A stretch of DNA of 64,000 nucleotides from Caulobacter hibisci. GTDB taxonomy: Bacteria; Pseudomonadota; Alphaproteobacteria; Caulobacterales; Caulobacteraceae. The stretch is taken from contig NZ_JADWOX010000006.1 in the NCBI RefSeq assembly GCF_016135805.1, forward strand, positions 186,001-250,000, given 5' to 3'. The position numbers and the translations under genes were made by a program. The notes beneath the pieces are model-generated. The model searched no databases, had not been told where the DNA came from, and saw nothing but the letters and a program-made list of their open reading frames with translations. This document shows positions 47,827 through 55,665 of this stretch, piece after piece; the first letter of the stretch is position 1, and each line of letters starts with the position of its first letter.

Positions 47827-48671
47827 GCGCGGTGGAGACGCTCGACGCGGCCTGGATGCGGGGTCACCCGCTTCCCGATCCCGGCGATACGGGCAAGGAC
47901 GGGCGCGGGCGGGTGCTGGTCGTCGGCGGCCAGGTCGAACTGGCCGGCGCGGCGATGCTGGCGGGGGTGGCGGCCCTGCGGGCGGGGGCGGGAAAGCTGC
48001 AGGTCGCCGTCGCCGAAGGCGCGGTGGCCGCCCTCAGCGTCGCCCTGCCCGAAGCCCGGGTTCTGGCCCTGCCGCAGGATGGTCCCGAACCCTCCCCGGG
48101 CCGCTGGACGCATCTGGCCGAGCAGGCCGGCGGCTGCGACGCCTTGCTGGTAGGGCCGGGCATGATGGACGACGCGGCGGGCCTGGCGGCGGCCTTGCTG
48201 CAGGTCCCGCGCGACATCGTCGTCGACGCCGGCGCCTTGCGGGCCATGGCCTCCGCGCCGCGCCATCCGGGACGGATCCTCACGCCCAACGCCGGCGAGA
48301 TGGCCAGGCTGCTCGGGCTGGACCGCTCGCGGGTGGAGGCCGATCCGCTCGCCGCCGGCCGACAGGCGGCCGAACGCTTCGGCGCGGCCGTGGTCATGAA
48401 GGGCGCCACCACCCACGTCGTCCTGCCGGACGGCCGGGCCGGCCGCTATGCGGGCGGGGGCCCGGGCCTGGGCGTCTCGGGCTCGGGCGACGTGCTGGGC
48501 GGCCTGATCGCCGGGCTTTTGGCGCGTGGCGCCGGGCCGTTCGAGGCGGCCGCCTGGGGCGTGTTCCTGCATGGCGAGGCGGGATCGCGCCTGGCCTCCA
48601 GGATCGGCAAGCTCGGCTATCTCGCGCGCGAGATCGCCGACGAGGCGCCGTCCATCCTGACAAGCTTTTGA
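47823..48671 (+). CDS. nnrD: ADP-dependent NAD(P)H-hydrate dehydratase
   Basis: 282 residues. It shows the ribokinase-like YjeF C-terminal domain: GRVLVVGGQVELAGAAMLAG, VDAGAL, ILTPNAGEMARLLG, VVMKGATTHV and VSGSGDVLGGLIAGLLARG. The enzyme repairs damaged, hydrated NADH and NADPH using ADP or ATP. The epimerase domain that is often fused at the N-terminus is absent, so this is the stand-alone form. It is coupled to the histidine phosphatase upstream. A chromosome would normally also carry a fused NnrD/NnrE, so this may be an accessory copy. Confidence 0.9.
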   Translation: MSAVETLDAAWMRGHPLPDPGDTGKDGRGRVLVVGGQVELAGAAMLAGVAALRAGAGKLQVAVAEGAVAALSVALPEARVLALPQDGPEPSPGRWTHLAEQAGGCDALLVGPGMMDDAAGLAAALLQVPRDIVVDAGALRAMASAPRHPGRILTPNAGEMARLLGLDRSRVEADPLAAGRQAAERFGAAVVMKGATTHVVLPDGRAGRYAGGGPGLGVSGSGDVLGGLIAGLLARGAGPFEAAAWGVFLHGEAGSRLASRIGKLGYLAREIADEAPSILTSF

Positions 48672-48726
48672 GGTTTCGGCGGCGTCCGTGGTGGGGTCGT
48701 CGCGCAGCTGGCCCTGAGGTCGGGAT

Positions 48727-48902
48727 GCGACCGCGTCTGCGCCGGACGTTGAGAAGACGCTTGAACCGCATCCGCCAACGTCTTTAGCCGAAGCCTGGAC
48801 ATGCACGCTGGCCGTCCGGGCAGACTGCCGGGTCGGTCGCGAAACCGACGTCGTGATCGGACGTGTACGGTGCGTTTTGTCCGGCGCCAATACCGGAGAA
48901 TC
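48727..48902. repeat. Dispersed intergenic repeat, copy 2
   Basis: About 176 bases matching 44141-44348 (see there) without its 24-25-base insertion. It lies 110 bp upstream of the GcrA-like gene, in the same orientation relative to the downstream gene as copy 1. A 24-base stretch at its end (CAATACCGGAGAAT and flanks) also has a weaker match, 20 of 24 to copy 1, on the minus strand near 62628-62651. Confidence 0.8.
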
Positions 48903-49011
48903 TCAGTATTTGACCTGGCGGTCTTCGGGCGTCCGCGGCGGGAAGCGGTCAAAGGCAAAGGCGGGGATGGCTGTGCGCGCCGATCGGGCGCGAGCAGAAG
49001 AGGTTTCCGCC

Positions 49012-49992
49012 ATGTCTTCCACCGCCTGCGCCTGGAGCGCCGAACGGATCGCCGCCCTGGGCCGGCTCTGGGCCGACGGCCTTTCCGCCAGCCAGATCGC
49101 CAAATGCCTGGGCGGGGTCACCCGCAACGCGGTGATCGGCAAGATCCACCGCCTGGGCCTGGCGCAGCGGATGACGCCGTCCGCGCCGCGCCGTATCCGT
49201 CCCGCCGCCGCTCGGCCGCCCCGCAGGGTGGCCGGCCCCAAGCCCCCTCCCCTGCCCCCGACGCCGGCCGCGCCGCGCGTGCGCGCTCCGGCCAGGCCAG
49301 CCGTCGCGGCCGTCGCGGGGCTGTTCGATCCGCTGGCCCTGTCCAGCCGGGTCTGCCGCTGGCCGATCGGCGATCCCCGTGCGCCGGGGTTCGGCTATTG
49401 CGGCGCGCCGACCCAGGGGCGCCCGCCCTACTGCCTCGATCACCGTCGAGCGGCCTATGCGGCCCCGTCTGCGGCCCGAGGCGGGGGCAAGCGTCGGGGT
49501 CGCGAGGGGCGCGCCCAGCCCGTCGGCGCGGATCCGGGACGCCGCGTGACCAGTCCCGGGGCGGGGCGCGGGCCGTCGGCTCAGGCGACCTCGCCACCGG
49601 CCGACGGCGTCCGCAAGGGACGCTGCGCTCAAAGCCCTTGCGGCCCCCGCCGCCCGACGGCGCGGGCGGTCGATGAGCCGAGCGGCTCGCCCCCGAAACC
49701 CCGGAGTTCCCGCCATGAGCGTCCCCTCCCCTACCCCGCTGACCGGGCCCATGAGCGCCCTCGAGGCCCAGGCCCTGACCCTGGACGATCCCCGGCCCCA
49801 TCCGCCCGAGGACGCCCTGGCCCAACTGGGCCACGTGCTGATGACCGAGGTCCTCGACCTCCTGACCGAGACCGCCCTGGAGGATTTCCAGGCTACGATC
49901 GCCGAGACCCTGATCGGCGCCTTTCATTCGGCCGCCATGCGCATCGAGCGCGACGCCGACCGCGCCCGCGACGAGCTGCGCCGACAGGCTGA
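49012..49992 (+). CDS. GcrA-family cell-cycle regulator-like protein, 3' end uncertain
   Basis: The N-terminal SAERIAALGRLWADGLSASQ, then RNAVIGKIHRLGLA is the GcrA HTH; the Cys motif VCRWPIGDPRAPGFGYCGAP with PYCLDHRRAAYA is the family C-terminal domain. In Caulobacter, GcrA binds sigma-70 and methylated GANTC promoters. The conserved part ends near 49480 (about residue 157), but the frame continues without a stop to 49992, overlapping the next gene by more than 270 bp. The tail is Pro/Arg-rich like off-frame sequence, so a stop may have been lost by a small indel. Context suggests a plasmid-borne paralogue. Confidence 0.75.
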   Translation: MSSTACAWSAERIAALGRLWADGLSASQIAKCLGGVTRNAVIGKIHRLGLAQRMTPSAPRRIRPAAARPPRRVAGPKPPPLPPTPAAPRVRAPARPAVAAVAGLFDPLALSSRVCRWPIGDPRAPGFGYCGAPTQGRPPYCLDHRRAAYAAPSAARGGGKRRGREGRAQPVGADPGRRVTSPGAGRGPSAQATSPPADGVRKGRCAQSPCGPRRPTARAVDEPSGSPPKPRSSRHERPLPYPADRAHERPRGPGPDPGRSPAPSARGRPGPTGPRADDRGPRPPDRDRPGGFPGYDRRDPDRRLSFGRHAHRARRRPRPRRAAPTG

Positions 49993-50647
49993 CGATTTCG
50001 ACGGCTCGGAGATCGGCGACGTCGACCTGCAGGCGGCGGCTCTGCGGGCCCGCGCCGCCGACGTGGCGACCCTGTCGGTGGAGATGGTCCGCGACGCGGC
50101 CGCCCAGACCTACCATGTCGCCACCGGCGAGAGCTGGAAGCCCTGGCGGGGCAATATCCGCGCCTCGCGGCTGACGGCCGCTCAGGTCGAGGCCAAGGAC
50201 GTCCTGCGGGCCGCCAAGGCCCGCCGCCACCAGCTGGTCAGCCCCGGCGCCACCGTGGTGGCCTTCCGCGCCGCGCCCCAGGCCAATACCCAGGTCGATG
50301 GCGGGCGGATCTTCGACGCGCTCAACTGGGCCCGGCAGAGCTGGCCAGACATGGTCCTGGCCACGACCGGGGCGGAGGGCGGCGAGCAGCGGGCCATCGA
50401 CTGGGCCAAGAGCCATCATGTGGCCGTGGTCCTGGCGCGGCCCGACTTCGACCGTTACGGCCGACGGGCGATCTTCGTCTGCAACGACCAGATGCTGGCC
50501 CTCGATCCGGTCTGCGTCCTGACCCTGCCCAATAGCCTCGATCCCCTGGGCCGGGGCGAGCGCGGCGATTTCGGGCCGGCGCTCAATCTCGGCCAGAAAG
50601 CGGCCGAGAAGGGTGTGCGCCACCTGGCCGTGCGGCTGCGGGGCTAA
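49715..50647 (+). CDS. DUF2493 domain protein (SLOG-like), plasmid-associated
   Basis: 310 residues from the ATG at 49715 (GGAG upstream). The N-terminal 170 residues are helical (LTETALEDFQATIAETLIGA and on). The C-terminal part has VDGGRIFDALNWARQSWPDM, ATTGAEGGEQRAIDWAKSHHVAVVL and the following PDFDRYGRRA, the Rossmann-like DUF2493/YspA SLOG fold expected to bind a nucleotide or ADP-ribose-type ligand. This long two-part version is common on alphaproteobacterial plasmids and conjugative elements. Function unknown. A terminator follows. Confidence 0.85.
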   Translation: MSVPSPTPLTGPMSALEAQALTLDDPRPHPPEDALAQLGHVLMTEVLDLLTETALEDFQATIAETLIGAFHSAAMRIERDADRARDELRRQADDFDGSEIGDVDLQAAALRARAADVATLSVEMVRDAAAQTYHVATGESWKPWRGNIRASRLTAAQVEAKDVLRAAKARRHQLVSPGATVVAFRAAPQANTQVDGGRIFDALNWARQSWPDMVLATTGAEGGEQRAIDWAKSHHVAVVLARPDFDRYGRRAIFVCNDQMLALDPVCVLTLPNSLDPLGRGERGDFGPALNLGQKAAEKGVRHLAVRLRG

Positions 50648-50652
50648 GGCTG

Positions 50653-50680
50653 ACGGGGCGGCGGTTGGCCGCCCCGTTTG
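50653..50680 (+). terminator. Intrinsic terminator after the DUF2493 gene
   Basis: Perfect 10-bp arms ACGGGGCGGC (50653-50662) and complement (50668-50677), 5-base loop, then TTTG. It lies 6 bp after the stop. Confidence 0.85.
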
Positions 50681-51419
50681 TCGTCTCTGCCTGATGGACG
50701 CGACGCCAGTGCGATGGAACGGGGGCGGAACGAAACCCCAGATCTGGGCGGCGCGCGTTGGGGCGCCACGAGTCCTTGGGGTTGGCGATTCGTTCGCCAG
50801 AGCCGCGATCCGCCCCTGGCGAAGGCTCTCCGGGCGGCGGCGCGGCCGGCGGTCCGGCGTCGGGAACCGCGGGCGGCGGCGAGCGCTCGGGCTGGCCAGC
50901 GCCGACCCTGGTGCCAAGGCCTGGCCCTGCTGGCGGCGGAGCGGCGTTGCGGGCGGCTCGACATAGCGGCTCGCCTTGGCGGCGGCCGTCGGCCGCTGGT
51001 CGTGAGGGGGCGCTCGCCGAATGCCGGGGTGAGGCCGCACGGGTTCTTCTGGGGCGGCGGCGGCGCGCGCGGCGACGTTCTTGCCCTGGAAGCGGCGCGG
51101 CGCGACCGCGCGGCTTGCGAGCCGTGCGCCGGTTCAGCGGGTCTTTCTCACGCCTGTCGAGCGCCAGCGCGGCGGACCGACGGTCCTGCGCGATCCATCA
51201 CGCCAACCCTAGGGCGGGGCGGGCCGGGTCCAAGCCGACCTGGCCAGGGCCAGGCGCGGGCGGCGGAACCTCCGGCCTTCCTGGCTTCGCGGCGTGCAGG
51301 CCGGTGTCCACCGCCCGCGGGCTTGGGCCCGTCCCTCCTCCCCGCCCTCTCCGGTCGCGTGATCGCGGCGAGGACCGCGGGCCGCCGGGGCTTCTCCCGG
51401 CGGAAGACGGAGAAGGACC
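50681..51419. other. 739 bases without a supportable gene
   Basis: Several long frames cross this region on both strands, but they have no recognisable domain, carry Pro/Arg/Gly-rich off-frame composition, and start poorly. I see no RNA gene or repeat. It may be decayed sequence or hold the ssb promoter near its right end, where GGAGAAGGACC precedes the ssb ATG. Confidence 0.5.
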
Positions 51420-51785
51420 ATGCTGAACAAGGTGCAACTGATCGGCTTCACCGGCGCGGACAGCGAGATCCGCACCACCCCCTCGGGCAAGAAGGTCGCG
51501 GTCGTGCGGGTGGCCACCAGCCGCTACACCAAGAAGGGCGGCGAGCGGCAGGACTACACCACCTGGCACCAGGTCGAGATCTGGAGCCCCCACACGGTCA
51601 AGTGGCTCGAGGGCCGGCCGCTGGCCAAGGGCTCGAAGGTCTATGTCGAGGGCGAGATCCGCAACGAGCGCTACACCGACAAGGACGGCCAGGACCACTA
51701 CTTCACCAAGGTCACGGTCGCTGGTCCCGGTCACGAGCTGAAGTCGCTCGACCGCCCCGAGGCCAATCCCGAAGAGCCGGACTGA
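51420..51785 (+). CDS. ssb: Single-stranded DNA-binding protein
   Basis: 121 residues with an ideal ribosome-binding site. OB-fold hallmarks: MLNKVQLIGFTGADSEIR, VRVATSRYTKKGGERQ, TTWHQVEIW, GSKVYVEGEIRNERYTDKDG. The usual Gln/Gly linker and acidic DDDIPF-type tip are missing; the protein ends EANPEEPD, so interaction with host repair enzymes through the canonical tip is doubtful. Plasmid SSBs protect the transferred strand during conjugation. A strong hairpin follows at 51800-51823. Confidence 0.92.
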   Translation: MLNKVQLIGFTGADSEIRTTPSGKKVAVVRVATSRYTKKGGERQDYTTWHQVEIWSPHTVKWLEGRPLAKGSKVYVEGEIRNERYTDKDGQDHYFTKVTVAGPGHELKSLDRPEANPEEPD

Positions 51786-51799
51786 CCGGCCGCGCGGCC

Positions 51800-51823
51800 G
51801 CCCCGGAGGATCTCCTCCGGGGC
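51800..51823. terminator. Hairpin after ssb, possible terminator
   Basis: 11-bp perfect arms (GCCCCGGAGGA and complement) with a 2-base tip, 15 bp after the ssb stop. No T-run follows, so termination is uncertain. Confidence 0.5.
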
Positions 51824-51845
51824 GGATCACTGCATGGCCGCTGAC

Positions 51846-51880
51846 GTAACGCACAGTTTGAGATACAAAATGTGCGTCAC
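51846..51880. promoter_or_regulatory. Inverted repeat over the start of the RHE_PE00001 gene
   Basis: Arms GTAACGCACA (51846-51855) and TGTGCGTCAC (51871-51880), one mismatch, 15-base AT-rich spacer. The right arm contains the GTG start at 51872. A site in this position would let an HTH protein block its own promoter or translation start. The gene product has a C-terminal HTH. Confidence 0.6.
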
Positions 51881-52927
51881 TCGGACTCGCTGTCTGGACG
51901 CTGGAGATCGCCCGTGCTGGACCCTGCCCTCGAAGGCCTTTTCCTGGCGCTCGCCAAGGCCGAGGACACGGTGAGCCGACTCGACGCGCGCGCCCAGACC
52001 TGCTCGTTCGCCGAGGGCTGGGCCGCGCGCGTCGATTTCATCGAGGCCAGCGGCTGGGGCTGGGTCAGCGGCGAAATCGTCGACCTGGAGGACCTGGTCC
52101 TGCACGACGCCCAGATGGACGCCCGCCTGCCCGACCAGGCCCTGCGGGCGACCTACGGCCTGGTGCGCGCCCGCCACAGGGCGCGGCGCGCGGGCCCGGA
52201 GTTGCAGTCGTCGGCGGGCGCGCTGTGGCTGGCGGGGTATCGTGGCGAGCCGCCATCGGTCGCGCCCGCCCCGCTTGAGGCCGCCGAGCCGGGGTCCGCG
52301 CCCGGTGAGGCGCGCGACCTGGCGGGCGAGCTCGTCCATCAGCTCCGCGCCCTGAGCCGCGGCGAGACCGATGACTCCGGCGAGGCGGTCGAGGAATGGA
52401 TGCTGTGGGTCCGGCGGCTGCCCGACCGCGCGCCGGCCCTGCTGCGCGCGGCCGTCGCCTTGGAGGGCTGGCGCCTGGTCAATCCCCTCCCCCGCCAGAG
52501 CTATGTGGGCGCGGTGATCGTCGCCCACGCCCTGCGCCAGTCGGGCCGCACGCGCGCCTGCCTGCTGGGCGTCGAGGCGGCCCGGCGCGCCTTGCCCCAG
52601 CCGCGACGGGGCTTCCTGGCCCCAACCCTGGTTCGCCTGGCCTATTGGCTGCAGGTCCTCAGCCTTGGGGCCGAGGCCGGCCTGGCGGAGATGACGCGCC
52701 TGGACCTGGCACGCCAGGTCGTTCTCAAGCGCATCGGCGGGCGTCGCGCTCATGATCGGTCGCGCGATCTTCTGGATCTGCTACTGGCCCGGCCGCTGGT
52801 GAGCGCGCCGATGGCGGCCGAGCATCTCGGCGTCGCCGACCACTCGGCGCGACGGCTCCTGACCGGCCTTGGCGCGTCGCTGATGGAGGTCAGCGGGCGC
52901 TCGCGTTACCGGGCCTGGCGGCTGTAG
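51872..52927 (+). CDS. RHE_PE00001 family plasmid protein (DUF1612 with C-terminal HTH)
   Basis: 351 residues, GTG start. The N-terminal LFLALAKAEDTVSRLDARAQ, EGWAARVDFIEASGWGWV and VDLEDLVLHDAQMDAR match the RHE_PE00001/DUF1612 family first seen on Rhizobium plasmids. The C-terminal LLARPLVSAPMAAEHLGVAD with SARRLLTGLG is a winged HTH. These proteins are plasmid-linked and uncharacterised; a role as transcription or partition regulator is likely. An inverted repeat overlaps its start. Confidence 0.85.
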   Translation: MRHSDSLSGRWRSPVLDPALEGLFLALAKAEDTVSRLDARAQTCSFAEGWAARVDFIEASGWGWVSGEIVDLEDLVLHDAQMDARLPDQALRATYGLVRARHRARRAGPELQSSAGALWLAGYRGEPPSVAPAPLEAAEPGSAPGEARDLAGELVHQLRALSRGETDDSGEAVEEWMLWVRRLPDRAPALLRAAVALEGWRLVNPLPRQSYVGAVIVAHALRQSGRTRACLLGVEAARRALPQPRRGFLAPTLVRLAYWLQVLSLGAEAGLAEMTRLDLARQVVLKRIGGRRAHDRSRDLLDLLLARPLVSAPMAAEHLGVADHSARRLLTGLGASLMEVSGRSRYRAWRL

Positions 52928-53039
52928 GCGGCGTCCGCCCAAGGGAGCAAATGGGGAAGATCCCAACTGGGGACTGGGGTGTGTTGCGCCGCCGGGCGAA
53001 GCAGCTCAAGCGTTGGCCTCTTTGACGGGGTTCATCCCC

Positions 53040-53400
53040 AGGAGGCGGTTTGCCCTAATGGCCTAATGGCCAAATGGCCAAAGCCCCATTTGGGTATTAG
53101 GCCCAAGCGCCCTTCAGTCAATTTGCGCATTTGCGGCTTTGGGTTAGAGTGAGCTTCCCCAGGCGGGCATTTGCGTTGATACTCGCTTGCGTAATTGCGG
53201 GCATGAGGTCTTGGGCTATTGGGGGTTTGGGGTTTTCGTGAAAGAGTGTTTTTCCGCTTTCACCCATGACCCCAAAAGCGCACTTGGGTTAAAGTCCTGT
53301 TCACCAATTGCCCATAGCCTCGCTTGGGCAAGAGGGGGCTTTCCCAGGCGCCCAGGTCCCTACTTGCGTGTTTGCCCATTGCCACAAAAGGGAGCTTCCC
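53040..53400. repeat. AT-rich repeat region upstream of parA, candidate partition centromere
   Basis: The stretch has much lower GC than its surroundings and many short related repeats: CTAATGGCC twice then CAAATGGCCAAA (53056-53083), TTGCGCATTTGCGG, GCATTTGCG, CTTGCGTAATTGCGGG, and TTGCCCAT-type words up to the parA ribosome-binding site. The same words recur at 54569-54604 after the parA partner gene. Type Ib partition systems place parS upstream of parA in just this way. I cannot say which motif is the binding unit. Confidence 0.6.
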
Positions 53401-53401
53401 C

Positions 53402-54061
53402 ATGGCGGTCATCAGCGTGTGTTCGACGAAGGGCGGGGTGGGCAAGACCACCCTGGTCATGTGCCTGGCCGACGCCTTCGCGCGTCAGGGCGGGTCGGTG
53501 GCCATCGTCGATGGCGACCCCAATGGTCACGTGGCCAGTTGGCGCGAGCGCGCCGGCGACGATTGTCAGGTCACCGTCATCAGCGAAGCCAACGAGACCA
53601 AGATCCAGGACGTCATCGCCGAAGCCGCCAGCCAATACGCCCTGGTCTTCGTGGACCTGGAGGGCGCGGCCTCCCAGGCGGTGACCTACGCCATCGCCGA
53701 AAGCGACATGGTCCTGATCCCCACCAAGATCTCGGGCATGGACCTGCAGGAGGTCTATCGTACCTACGAGGTGGTCCGGCGGGCCGAGAAGATGCTCAAG
53801 CGCGGCATCCCGGCGCGCGTCGTCTTCAGCCAGATGAACCCGCTTTACAGCCGCGTGGCCGGCCATGCGCGCCAGGAGATCCGTGACAACGACATCCCGG
53901 TGCTGAACACCGAAGTCATCCAGCGCGCCGCCTATCAGCAGATCCACTTCACGGGCCTGACGCCCAGCGCCCCCGGCGGCGAGGTCAAGGCCGCGCGGGA
54001 AATCGCCGCGGTCCTGGCCGAGTTGCTCGAAGCGCTCGCGCGCCAGGCCCAAGCGGCCTGA
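53402..54061 (+). CDS. parA: ParA-type partition ATPase
   Basis: 219 residues from the ATG at 53402 (GGGAG seven bases upstream). Deviant Walker A is CSTKGGVGKTTLVMCLAD; the switch region is VAIVDGDPNGHVASW, and Walker B is LVFVDLEGAAS. The protein lacks an N-terminal HTH, so it is of the short, type Ib class, in which a small partner such as an RHH protein binds the centromere. It segregates the replicon at cell division. It is followed 16 bp later by the probable partner and then by the replication initiator. Confidence 0.92.
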   Translation: MAVISVCSTKGGVGKTTLVMCLADAFARQGGSVAIVDGDPNGHVASWRERAGDDCQVTVISEANETKIQDVIAEAASQYALVFVDLEGAASQAVTYAIAESDMVLIPTKISGMDLQEVYRTYEVVRRAEKMLKRGIPARVVFSQMNPLYSRVAGHARQEIRDNDIPVLNTEVIQRAAYQQIHFTGLTPSAPGGEVKAAREIAAVLAELLEALARQAQAA

Positions 54062-54077
54062 TAGGGGAGGGGAGTTC

Positions 54078-54554
54078 ATGACCGACAAAGCCACCCAGCG
54101 CCCAGCCTTCCAGCCGGCCCCCCGTCCGCGTCCGATCAATGACGTCGGGTCCACCGAAGCCCTGCGCAAGGCCACCGAGGACCTGGGCTTCAACCGCACC
54201 ACCAGCGCGCCGGCCAATCTCGTCGAGCCGGCCGCGGCGTCCGCGTCCGCGCCAGTGATCCAAGCGCCCGCGCCGCCGAAGCCGGCCTCCACGCTGCAGG
54301 TCGCGGCGGCCGCGCCGGCCCCGCGCGCGGCTCCCAAGGCCAAGCCGGGCAAGCCCGCGCCCGTGGTCGACTTCGCCGATCGCGAAACCTCGCTGAAGTT
54401 CGTGATCGACGACACCCTGTCGACCGCGCTGAAGATGGACGCCGTACGCCGGCGGGTGACGGTCAAGTACCTGGTCCTGGAGGCCCTGGCCGAGAAGGGC
54501 TATCCCGTGGATCTGGCCAACCTTCCCGAGGACGGGCGGCGGGCCCGCAAGTAG
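54078..54554 (+). CDS. Probable partition partner with C-terminal ribbon-helix-helix
   Basis: 158 residues. The first 95 are disordered and rich in Pro and Ala. The last 55 (ETSLKFVIDDTLSTALKMDA, then RRRVTVKYLVLEALAEKGYP) fit a strand-helix-helix RHH DNA-binding fold. Position directly after parA, with a ribosome-binding site GGGGAGG, matches ParG/ParB-like centromere binders of type Ib systems. Its likely target is the repeat region upstream of parA and the inverted repeat after this gene. Confidence 0.7.
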   Translation: MTDKATQRPAFQPAPRPRPINDVGSTEALRKATEDLGFNRTTSAPANLVEPAAASASAPVIQAPAPPKPASTLQVAAAAPAPRAAPKAKPGKPAPVVDFADRETSLKFVIDDTLSTALKMDAVRRRVTVKYLVLEALAEKGYPVDLANLPEDGRRARK

Positions 54555-54568
54555 GCAAGCGCCTGAAT

Positions 54569-54604
54569 GGGCAAATAGGCAAATGGGGCTTTGCCCATTT
54601 GCCC
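54569..54604. promoter_or_regulatory. Inverted repeat between the par operon and repA
   Basis: Arms GGGCAAATAGGCAA (54569-54582) and TTGCCCATTTGCCC (54591-54604), one mismatch, 8-base spacer. Each arm is itself a near direct repeat of GGCAAAT. The words match those upstream of parA. It could be a second partition site, a repA operator or a weak terminator. Confidence 0.6.
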
Positions 54605-54696
54605 TTAAGGGGTGTGGATGAAGCGCCCGTCCATCCGGCGGGGTGAGCGGGACGAATCGCGCTAACCGGAAAGACCGCAAGAATAGGGCAGGGCGC

Positions 54697-55665
54697 ATGA
54701 CGGCCCCCAAGGACCGCAACAATCAGTTCGACCTGTTCATCCCGCTGATGCGCGATATCGCGCTGAAGGATCAGCGCGAGACGATGGAACGGCCGTTCTT
54801 CTCGCTGCAGAAGCGCAAGCGTCTCAAACCCATCGAATACCGTAGCGCCGACGGCGAGGTCTCGGTCAAGGTCGAGGCGGTGCCGGCCTACGGCATGGCC
54901 ACGATCTGGGACGCCGACATCCTGATCTGGGCGGCCAGCGCGCTCAACAAGCTTAAGGCCGAGGGCCGCAACGAGCTGCCGCGGGCCCTGAAGGTCACCG
55001 CCTACGACCTGCTGCGGTCGATCCAACGCGACACCGGCGGCAAGGGCTATGCCGATCTGAAGGCGGCCCTGGATCGCCTGCAGACCACGACCATCTTCAC
55101 TTCTATCCGCGCCAAGCGCGGACGCGACCGGCGTTTTTCCTGGCTAGACGGCTGGGACGTCGAGGTCGATCCGATCACCGACAAGCCCGTGGCCTTGAAG
55201 ATCACGCTTTCGGACTGGGTCTATGAGGGGATCATCAACGAAAAGTCGGTGCTGACCATGCACCCCGACTATTTCCAGCTGTCGGGCGGCCTTGAGCGGG
55301 CGGTCTACCGCATCGCCCGCAAGCACGCCGGCGACCAGGACGGCGGCTGGACCTGCCGGATCAGCCTGCTGCATGAAAAGACCGGCTCCGATAGCGAGCC
55401 CAAGGAATTTGGCCGCATGCTCCGCAAGATCGTGGAGGCCAACGAATTGCCAGAATACGACGTGGCGTTGACGACCGCCGGCGACGGCTCTGCGGCCGTG
55501 CGGTTCATTCGCCGATCGGTCGTCGAACGGGCCCAGATCCAAGCTGAACTGGAGGCTGAGGCCGCCAGCCTAGTCCGGCGAACGCGGGAAGATCGTCGCG
55601 CCGACGAAATTGATGGCCGGGCCGAGCCCTGGGCCAAGCGCCGCGTCCCGTCGGCCGAAGGCTAA
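54697..55665 (+). CDS. repA: Plasmid replication initiator protein RepA (RPA family)
   Basis: 322 residues from MTAPKDRNNQ (an upstream frame opens at 54643). Conserved blocks: MRDIALKDQRETMERPFFSL, QKRKRLKPIEYRS, ATIWDADILIWAASAL, VTAYDLLRSIQRDTGGKGY, LSGGLERAVYRIARKHAG. This is the replication initiator protein A family (PF10134 type) of alphaproteobacterial and broad-host-range plasmids. It should bind the iterons that begin immediately after its stop codon and open the AT-rich region beyond. Adjacent par genes complete a basic replicon. Confidence 0.92.
   Translation: MTAPKDRNNQFDLFIPLMRDIALKDQRETMERPFFSLQKRKRLKPIEYRSADGEVSVKVEAVPAYGMATIWDADILIWAASALNKLKAEGRNELPRALKVTAYDLLRSIQRDTGGKGYADLKAALDRLQTTTIFTSIRAKRGRDRRFSWLDGWDVEVDPITDKPVALKITLSDWVYEGIINEKSVLTMHPDYFQLSGGLERAVYRIARKHAGDQDGGWTCRISLLHEKTGSDSEPKEFGRMLRKIVEANELPEYDVALTTAGDGSAAVRFIRRSVVERAQIQAELEAEAASLVRRTREDRRADEIDGRAEPWAKRRVPSAEG

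Noticed and set aside
49118..51040. 640-residue minus-strand open frame
   Set aside because: It runs antisense to the GcrA-like and DUF2493 genes, which have recognisable domains and ribosome-binding sites. Its composition is that of a shadow frame in high-GC DNA.
50678..51844. 388-residue plus-strand frame ahead of and through ssb
   Set aside because: Its second half is ssb read in the wrong frame and the first half has no domain or start signal.
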